Shown here one piece after another: positions 6,641 to 10,914 of a stretch of 10,914 nt of DNA (positions within the stretch are counted from its first letter, which is position 1; the number at the start of each line of letters is the position of its first letter). Origin of the DNA: JABHIB01 sp964497715 (GTDB lineage Archaea > Nanobdellota > Nanobdellia > SCGC-AAA011-G17 > PNOQ01). Position numbers and translations under genes: made by a program. Location of the stretch: contig CAZCDH010000016.1 of NCBI GenBank assembly GCA_964497715.1, positions 1 to 10,914 on the forward strand, written 5' to 3'. The notes under the pieces are model-generated. The model searched no databases. It was not told where the DNA came from and worked only from the letters and a program-made list of their open reading frames with translations.

Positions 6641-7240
6641 TTAGTTACCTAGTTCCCCATTTATTATCTCTCTGATAGTATTTAGGTCTGTGATTCCTTC
6701 TATCCTTCTTTTGTTAATAAAAATTGTGGGGAGTGTTTTGATGTTTAATCTATCTCCTAATTCGGAGTTCTTCTCTATCATCTCTTTGTAAATTTCTTCT
6801 TCAATACAGTTTTGCATTCTTGTAACTTTTATTTCTAATTCTCTTGTGTATTGGTATAATTCAAGATTGGTTATTGTGTTTAGTTTTGCATTGAGTAGTG
6901 TGTTATGCATTCTCCAAAGTTTATCACTATCTCTAGAGCATTTCACACCTTGTGCAGCCAGTATTGAATCGTTTTTTGTTAGGTATGATTTGAATACAAA
7001 TTTTATATCTTCTGGGAACTCGTGAATTATTGTGTCCATTATTAGATTCATATTTGAAGTGTTTGAATCTAAATAATCTCCAAACTCTATGATTGTTACT
7101 TCCGCGTTTTTTGATCCTAGAAAATCTCTATCTTTTGATGCTATTCTTAAAGGGTCCTTAACATAGGTTACTACAACTATAGAGAACAGGATTATGCAGA
7201 GTACTAGAATTATTGATATGCTAAATTCCCCCTTTTTCAT
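6641..7240 (-). CDS. DsbA-like thioredoxin-fold protein lacking the CxxC active site
   Basis: A 199-residue protein with an N-terminal membrane anchor (about 8-26) and a DsbA/Thioredoxin_4 domain outside the membrane. EFGDY (52-56) is the strand that normally runs into CPxC, but the four active-site positions here read DSNT (58-61), so both catalytic cysteines are missing. The rest of the fold persists: the helical insertion with KCSRDSDKLWRMH (C101), NCIEEE (C144), and the cis-proline loop TLPTIFIN (169-176). C101 and C144 occupy places where secreted family members often carry a second cysteine pair. It cannot act as a standard disulfide oxidase; a chaperone, binding or scaffold role is more likely (inference). 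ATGA overlap with the upstream RNase gene indicates coupling. A poor lipobox-like ILVLC at 11-15 is not convincing. Confidence 0.75.
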   Translation of the reverse strand: MKKGEFSISIILVLCIILFSIVVVTYVKDPLRIASKDRDFLGSKNAEVTIIEFGDYLDSNTSNMNLIMDTIIHEFPEDIKFVFKSYLTKNDSILAAQGVKCSRDSDKLWRMHNTLLNAKLNTITNLELYQYTRELEIKVTRMQNCIEEEIYKEMIEKNSELGDRLNIKTLPTIFINKRRIEGITDLNTIREIINGELGN

Positions 7241-8619
7241 TTTATTGTTAGTTCTTCTCCTAGTTCTGGGGTGTAAGTTTCAAATCCTTTTTTATCTAAT
7301 TTTGATTTTATTGCTATTGTTGATTTTTCTTCACCGTGAACTATGAATATCTTTTTTGGTTTTTCTTTAAATCCTTCAATCCATTTTATTAGTTCGTCTG
7401 CATCTGCATGGGCTGAGAAACTATTAATTTTTTTTATATCTGCTTTCACAGCAACTTCTATTCCCATCATCCTTATTTTCTTTTCTCCTTCTATGATGTG
7501 TCTACCTAGAGTTCCCTCTGCCTGGTATCCGACAAATAATACTGTATTCTTTGGGTCCCAGATTCCGTGTTTGAAATGGTGTCTTATTCTTCCTCCAGTA
7601 CACATTCCACTACCTGCTATTATTATGTGTGGGCCTTTGAGTTTGTTTAATCTCATTGATTCTTCTGTTTCTAGTGTGTATTTTAGGTTTTTAAAATTAA
7701 AAGGATTTTTGTAGTTTCTTAGAGTTTCTGCATCATACATTTCTTTATGTTTTTTGAATATTTCTGTTGCTTTTATTGCCAGTGGGCTGTCTAAGAATAT
7801 TTTTTCGTTTGGAAGTTTTCCACTCTTTATTAATTTATTAAATGCGTATAGTAATTCTTGAGTTCTTTCAATAGCAAATGAAGGGATTAGTAGTTTTCCA
7901 CCTTTTTTGTAAGTCTCTTTTACATATTTTAGAAGTAAATCATCTCTGATTCCTATGTTTTCATGCAGTCTATCCCCATATGTTGATTCTATTAATACAT
8001 AATCTGCTGTTTCTATTATTGTTGGGTCTCTGATTATTGGCGCATTCCATTGGCCAAGATCTCCTGAAAAAACTATTTTCTTTTCTTTATCTTTTTCTGT
8101 TATGTATAGTTCTATGATTGCTGAACCTATTATGTGTCCTGCATCTCTATATCTGACTTTTATTCCTTCTGTTATCTTATATGTTTTATTGTATAAAATT
8201 TTTCTAAAAGAAGACATTATTGATTTTGCATCCTTAACTTGATATAGTGGTTCTCTTTCTGGGAGTCCTTGTCTTCTCCTTCTTCTATTTTCATAGCTAA
8301 CTTCTCTTACTTGTAAATTTGCACTATCTTCAAGCATAATTTTACAAAGGTCTTTTGTTGCTGTTGTAGCAAGTACTTTTCCTTTAAATCCTTCTTTTTT
8401 TAATTTTGGTAATAATCCTGAGTGATCTATGTGTGCATGAGTCAGAAATACATAGTCTATTTTTTTTGGATCAAATTTAAATGGTTCGTAGTTTAGTTTT
8501 GTGATATCTTTTCTTCCTTGAAACATTCCACAATCTACTAGAATTTGTTTGTTATTTGTTGTTATATGGTAGCAAGATCCTGTAACAATCTTTGCAGCTC
8601 CACAAAATTTTATTTTCAT
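7237..8619 (-). CDS. Beta-CASP metallo-beta-lactamase ribonuclease (CPSF-like, no KH domains)
   Basis: A 460-residue cytosolic nuclease of the CPSF73/aCPSF/RNase J group, expected to cut RNA internally or from the 5' end using two zinc ions. The metallo-beta-lactamase motifs are complete: HAHIDH (61-66), GH at 161-162, SGDLG (185-189) and an ESTYG beta-CASP acid motif (211-215). The beta-CASP cap carries IPSFAIERTQE (245-255) and GSGMCTGGR (336-344), and the last histidines are in SAHADADE (402-409) and VHGEE (427-431). It starts directly with the nuclease fold, without the KH domains of aCPSF1, so it resembles aCPSF2-type or bacterial YsaF-like stand-alone enzymes. It is first in an operon with the DsbA-like and DUF6122-like genes. 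An AGAGG ribosome site (8625-8629) fixes the start. Confidence 0.92.
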   Translation of the reverse strand: MKIKFCGAAKIVTGSCYHITTNNKQILVDCGMFQGRKDITKLNYEPFKFDPKKIDYVFLTHAHIDHSGLLPKLKKEGFKGKVLATTATKDLCKIMLEDSANLQVREVSYENRRRRRQGLPEREPLYQVKDAKSIMSSFRKILYNKTYKITEGIKVRYRDAGHIIGSAIIELYITEKDKEKKIVFSGDLGQWNAPIIRDPTIIETADYVLIESTYGDRLHENIGIRDDLLLKYVKETYKKGGKLLIPSFAIERTQELLYAFNKLIKSGKLPNEKIFLDSPLAIKATEIFKKHKEMYDAETLRNYKNPFNFKNLKYTLETEESMRLNKLKGPHIIIAGSGMCTGGRIRHHFKHGIWDPKNTVLFVGYQAEGTLGRHIIEGEKKIRMMGIEVAVKADIKKINSFSAHADADELIKWIEGFKEKPKKIFIVHGEEKSTIAIKSKLDKKGFETYTPELGEELTIK

Positions 8620-8624
8620 AGTTA

Positions 8625-8629
8625 CCTCT
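8625..8629 (-). promoter_or_regulatory. Shine-Dalgarno for the beta-CASP RNase gene
   Basis: AGAGG on the minus strand lies 5 nt before the ATG at 8619. It falls within the short predicted leader (about 12 nt) that would follow the TATA box at 8654-8661. Confidence 0.55.
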
Positions 8630-8653
8630 TTTAGTAGAACTTAGAATTTGTAA

Positions 8654-8661
8654 TATTTAAA
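8654..8661 (-). promoter_or_regulatory. TATA box for the RNase/DsbA-like/DUF6122 operon
   Basis: TTTAAATA on the minus strand is centred about 38 nt before the ATG at 8619. Transcription would start near 8632, leaving a leader just long enough for the ribosome site. It lies only 7 nt beyond the T-tract of the upstream terminator. Confidence 0.5.
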
Positions 8662-8668
8662 GTTAACT

Positions 8669-8702
8669 AAAAAAAAGAAAAAAAAGAATCTAAATAGATT
8701 CT
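8669..8702 (-). terminator. Hairpin plus T-tract terminator after the thioredoxin genes
   Basis: On the minus strand an inverted repeat (8685-8702, two perfect 8-base arms around AA) is followed at once by T8-C-T8. The hairpin contains the TAG stop codon of the 239-residue gene. The T-tract alone would be a good archaeal termination signal; the stem is AT-rich and weak. Confidence 0.6.
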
Positions 8703-9409
8703 AGTTCTGGTGCTGGACATCCTGTTGCTTCAGCAAATTCTTCTAAAGAACTTAAAGCACTTAATCCAGAAGCCTCTCCATTAAGCTTTATGGTAGGAAA
8801 TCCTGTAATTTCTTCTTCATTACATAATTCGGTATATTCTGTAGGATTGCTTTGTTCATCTTGACATTCAACATAAAAAGATTCTATTTGAGATGCTCCT
8901 CCAAATGTGTCTTTTAATTTCTTACAATACCCGCACCATCCTGCACCATAAGCTTTAACACCCTTATCTGCTAAACAACTTGAAAATTCTGCAATTTTGA
9001 TCAAATCTTCCTCAGAATATTCTGATACTGGTTCAGGTTGTGTTTGTTGTTCTGGAGCTTCTATTGTTTCTGTTAAGTCAATTGCTTGTAAGAATAAATA
9101 TTTTCCATTTTTTGTCATGAATATATCCATCTCTTGTCCCATAACTGAAACTGCTGCCTTAACTATTCCTTCCTCTTCGGTTACGTCTCCTAATTCTGCT
9201 TCTGCTTGTCCTTGTAGTAGATTTGTATTTATGAATTCTAATGCATTGTTTGCTACTGCTGCTCCTGATGGTCCTGAAAGGTTAAATCCTGTTCCACTAA
9301 ATGCAATAGAAGCTACTAATAGTATTCCTAGTACTACACTACTAATTTTCCATTTGTTTATTTTCTTTTTTCTTGTAATATGTTTTTCTTCTGTTGTATG
9401 TTCTTCCAT
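8690..9409 (-). CDS. Membrane-anchored thioredoxin-fold protein with CGYC active site
   Basis: A 239-residue protein with a basic N-terminus and one membrane segment (about 21-38). An extracytoplasmic domain (about 50-113, ANNALEFINTNLL to LQAIDL) resembles the N-terminal part of archaeal DsbA-like proteins. A proline/glutamine linker (117-129) leads to a thioredoxin domain (about 133-231). The domain has the redox motif WCGYC (158-162), the cis-proline in GFPT (203-206), and additional cysteines C145, C182, C196 and C231. The spacing (C145 before, CxxC, then C182 and C196) matches thioredoxin domains that accompany vitamin K epoxide reductase (VKOR) proteins. Likely role: disulfide exchange outside the cell membrane. 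GGAGG (9414-9418) lies 4 nt before the ATG. It is co-directional with the CPQC thioredoxin gene, 18 nt downstream of it. Confidence 0.82.
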   Translation of the reverse strand: MEEHTTEEKHITRKKKINKWKISSVVLGILLVASIAFSGTGFNLSGPSGAAVANNALEFINTNLLQGQAEAELGDVTEEEGIVKAAVSVMGQEMDIFMTKNGKYLFLQAIDLTETIEAPEQQTQPEPVSEYSEEDLIKIAEFSSCLADKGVKAYGAGWCGYCKKLKDTFGGASQIESFYVECQDEQSNPTEYTELCNEEEITGFPTIKLNGEASGLSALSSLEEFAEATGCPAPELESI

Positions 9410-9413
9410 TTTT

Positions 9414-9418
9414 CCTCC
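9414..9418 (-). promoter_or_regulatory. Shine-Dalgarno GGAGG for the CGYC thioredoxin gene
   Basis: GGAGG on the minus strand, 4 nt before the ATG at 9409, fixes that start and suggests efficient translation of the second gene of the pair. Confidence 0.65.
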
Positions 9419-9427
9419 AAAATTTGT

Positions 9428-9808
9428 TTAAATACATTCTATTGTTTTTCTTAGTTCTTCTGGGGAATGTATACCAACGAATTGTTGATTGTAAATTATC
9501 CATGTAGGATATGAAGTGATTCCTGTTTCTTTGCAGTTTTCTTCGTTCTTTGAACAGTCTACATAATTTATGTATCTAAAACTTGATCCAAATATTCTTT
9601 TTTGTTCTTCACACTGTGGACAGTTTTTTGTGCCGTATAGTGTTGCTCCTTCTTCTGCAAGGCATTTTGCAGTATTTGTTTTTTCTTTGATTATTGTTGC
9701 ACCTGTTATATTATTTACTTGAGTTAGTGTAAGTGCTGCAATTATAACTGCAATAAATAGGACTAATGCTATATTTATTCCTCTTTTCAAAATATAATCA
9801 TCTCTCAT
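9428..9808 (-). CDS. Membrane-anchored VKOR-like thioredoxin domain protein with CPQC active site
   Basis: A 126-residue protein with a short N-terminus, one membrane segment (about 11-29) and a compact thioredoxin domain outside. The redox motif is CPQC (63-66), after LYGTKN; the cis-proline is in SYPTW (99-103). C49 precedes the domain, and C85, C92 and C125 follow, in the order found in the C-terminal thioredoxin domain of VKOR fusion proteins (C-L-x-E-x-G-A start, YINYVDC, then NC). Its cysteine layout parallels the thioredoxin domain of the neighbouring 239-residue protein, so the two are probably related by duplication (inference). Expected role: passing electrons to or from a membrane VKOR/DsbB partner, which is not in this window. 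The upstream TATA box predicts a leaderless message. Confidence 0.82.
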   Translation of the reverse strand: MRDDYILKRGINIALVLFIAVIIAALTLTQVNNITGATIIKEKTNTAKCLAEEGATLYGTKNCPQCEEQKRIFGSSFRYINYVDCSKNEENCKETGITSYPTWIIYNQQFVGIHSPEELRKTIECI

Positions 9809-9822
9809 TAGTGTTGAAACTG

Positions 9823-10248
9823 TTAAATAATATATAAATCTTTCTTATTTATTTTATTTTTTGTTCGATGATAAACTTCTATTAATAAGACTCCCATAGG
9901 GTTTCCAGTTATATTTGCGTATCCCAGTCTTATCATACTATCTGTTAGTGTATATATTGCCAGTGATTTTGCAGGCATACCTAAAAATTCTGTTAGGGAG
10001 TAGTCGTCAACTTTGTCTGCTAGTGCTAATTTCATTAGTCCTGTTGCTACTCCCAAACCTGCTGAATAATTTGTTATTTTTGTTTTTGGTAGATTTGCTT
10101 TTTCTGCATATCTTTCTTGTGATTCTCCAGGTAGTATTCCTAATGGGGAGTATAGTGCAAGGTTTACTAAGAATTGATCTACTCTTTTGTTGTTTGTGTA
10201 GTTCGCTTTTCTTAATGTATTAATTATTGTTTTTTCTAGGTTTTGCAT
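9823..10248 (-). CDS. Conserved-looking protein of unknown function coupled to lgt
   Basis: A 141-residue protein I do not recognise. It has a charged helical start, then LALYSPLGILPG (about 31-42), a glycine-rich hydrophobic stretch SAGLGVATGLMKLALA (62-77) and a second hydrophobic region near 94-130 (SLAIYTL...GNPMGVLLIEVYH). It could be peripheral to, or partly buried in, the membrane. There is no cysteine and no catalytic motif I can name. The ATG lies inside the end of lgt with a 13-base overlap, so the two are translationally coupled, and a link to lipoprotein or membrane biology is a guess from position. The last codons contain the TATA box of the next gene. Confidence 0.65.
   Translation of the reverse strand: MQNLEKTIINTLRKANYTNNKRVDQFLVNLALYSPLGILPGESQERYAEKANLPKTKITNYSAGLGVATGLMKLALADKVDDYSLTEFLGMPAKSLAIYTLTDSMIRLGYANITGNPMGVLLIEVYHRTKNKINKKDLYII
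9831..9838 (-). promoter_or_regulatory. TATA box for the thioredoxin pair, inside the upstream gene's 3' end
   Basis: TTTATATA on the minus strand is centred about 26 nt before the ATG at 9808, so the message would be leaderless. The box falls within the last six codons of the 141-residue gene, so the thioredoxin pair can be transcribed independently of lgt. Confidence 0.5.
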
Positions 10249-10914
10249 TTTGTTATTTTGTTTAACATTATTATTGCTAGTATTGCCATTGGTATGGATA
10301 TTAATTGTGAGAGAGTTAGATTAAGATATATCGTGTCCCACTCTCTGAAAAACTCTACAAAGAATCTTAGAACCGAGTATATTGCTACAAATGACCAAAA
10401 TACTACTCCTTTTTTTAAATGCTTTATTTTTATCATGTTATACAATATTATGAAAATTATTAAATTTTTTAGTGATTCATAGATCTGAGATGGGTGCCTT
10501 TTTCCTTCAACACCGTCTATTGATATCCCCCAAGGTAAGTTTGTTAGTCTACCATACAATTCTTGATTTATTAGGTTTGCAATTCTCCCGAATATTAGTG
10601 CGAATGCTAAAGGTACTACAAGTATGTCTGCTAGATCGTAGAACTCTATCTTCTTTTTTTTACAAAAAATTAGTGCTGCTATTACTGCTCCTAATAATCC
10701 TCCTTGAAATGCCATTCCTCCATGCCACACTGCAATCATTTCAATTGGATTTTGTAAATAGTAATTTGGTATAGAAATTATGTGTCCGAATCTTGCACCA
10801 ACTATTGCTGAAGGTATCAGATAGATGAAGAAATCTTGGATGTCTGTTTTTTTCACATTTCTATATTTTGCTAATTTTGTTGCTATATGAATCCCTGCCA
10901 AAAATCCTAGTGCC
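10236..10914 (-). CDS. lgt: Prolipoprotein diacylglyceryl transferase homologue (5'-partial)
   Basis: Polytopic membrane enzyme that in bacteria moves a diacylglyceryl group from phosphatidylglycerol to the lipobox cysteine of prelipoproteins. Reading continues through the window edge: the codons before the in-frame TTG at 10901 give A-L-G-F ahead of LAGIHIA, the normal first membrane helix of Lgt, so the true start lies outside. Counting from that TTG, family motifs are intact: HGGMAFQGGLLGA (60-72), the Lgt signature FGRIANLINQELYG (103-116, with the invariant arginine, asparagines and glutamate), PWG, HPSQIYE (136-142) and RFFVEFFRE. Lgt is general in bacteria and uncommon in archaea, so transfer from bacteria is likely if this genome is archaeal. 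The archaeal phospholipid would differ from the bacterial donor, so the real substrate is uncertain. It overlaps the downstream 141-residue gene by 13 bases. Confidence 0.9.
   Translation of the reverse strand, partial: ALGFLAGIHIATKLAKYRNVKKTDIQDFFIYLIPSAIVGARFGHIISIPNYYLQNPIEMIAVWHGGMAFQGGLLGAVIAALIFCKKKKIEFYDLADILVVPLAFALIFGRIANLINQELYGRLTNLPWGISIDGVEGKRHPSQIYESLKNLIIFIILYNMIKIKHLKKGVVFWSFVAIYSVLRFFVEFFREWDTIYLNLTLSQLISIPMAILAIIMLNKITKCKT

Noticed and set aside
7185..7240. Possible lipobox (ILVLC) in the DsbA-like protein as an Lgt substrate
   Set aside because: The position before the cysteine is leucine, not the usual Gly/Ala/Ser, and the hydrophobic segment continues well past the cysteine, which fits a membrane anchor better.
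7343..7714. A 123-codon plus-strand reading frame inside the beta-CASP RNase gene
   Set aside because: The opposing strand carries intact catalytic motifs throughout this stretch; the antisense translation shows no domain.
8997..9431. A 144-codon plus-strand reading frame opposite the CGYC thioredoxin gene
   Set aside because: It is antisense to a gene with clear thioredoxin motifs, its serine- and phenylalanine-rich composition is typical of a reversed frame, and it has no family motif.
9426..9435. TATA-like GTATTTAAAC on the minus strand before the CGYC gene
   Set aside because: It is centred only about 21 nt before the ATG, so transcription would start inside the gene and lose the strong ribosome site; the pair is more likely one operon.
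10899..10901. TTG at 10901 as start of lgt
   Set aside because: Upstream codons continue the first membrane helix of Lgt (ALGF before LAGI), so the gene runs off the window instead.

Overview
The window is AT-rich and tightly packed, and looks like a chromosomal segment of an archaeon, most plausibly a small-genome DPANN-type lineage (Woesearchaeota/Pacearchaeota-like). The evidence is archaeal-style TATA boxes about 26 nt upstream of several start codons with no room for a leader, a Ctu1/NcsA/TtuA-type tRNA thiolase next to a GG-ending ubiquitin-like carrier, a stand-alone beta-CASP RNase, and membrane-anchored VKOR-like thioredoxins. TGA works as a normal stop. This placement is inferred from gene content; no rRNA or tRNA gene is visible. 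A prolipoprotein diacylglyceryl transferase homologue (Lgt), a typically bacterial enzyme, is a notable exception.

Layout. 1-472 (+): the 3' end of a surface protein with two six-cysteine repeats and a C-terminal membrane anchor. 518-1444 (+): an E1/MoeB/ThiF-like activating enzyme, converging on a minus-strand operon (3051 to 1420) of a tRNA 2-thiolation enzyme, a ubiquitin-like sulfur carrier and a FlaR-type P-loop kinase. 3208-6296 (+): the most unusual locus. It holds an 864-residue membrane-anchored protein with LysM-like domains on both sides of about 11 helical repeats, then two small unrecognised genes with near-identical translation junctions. 8619-6277 (-): an operon of a beta-CASP metallo-beta-lactamase RNase, a DsbA-like protein that has lost its CxxC, and a DUF6122-like membrane protein. 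9808-8690 (-): two membrane-anchored thioredoxin-fold proteins (CPQC and CGYC) ending in a hairpin plus T-tract terminator. 10914-9823 (-): the Lgt homologue, cut by the window edge, overlapping a 141-residue unknown protein.

How the genes fit together. Activating enzyme, carrier and thiolase form a plausible sulfur relay for tRNA 2-thiouridine; no cysteine desulfurase or rhodanese is present here. The thioredoxin-fold proteins and Lgt concern proteins outside the membrane: disulfide formation or isomerisation, and possibly lipid anchoring. They fit a cell that displays disulfide-rich surface proteins like the one at the window start. The LysM/repeat locus has no assigned role and is the best candidate here for an undescribed system. 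There is no gene-free stretch over 300 bases; the longest gap (3052-3207) is a divergent promoter region.
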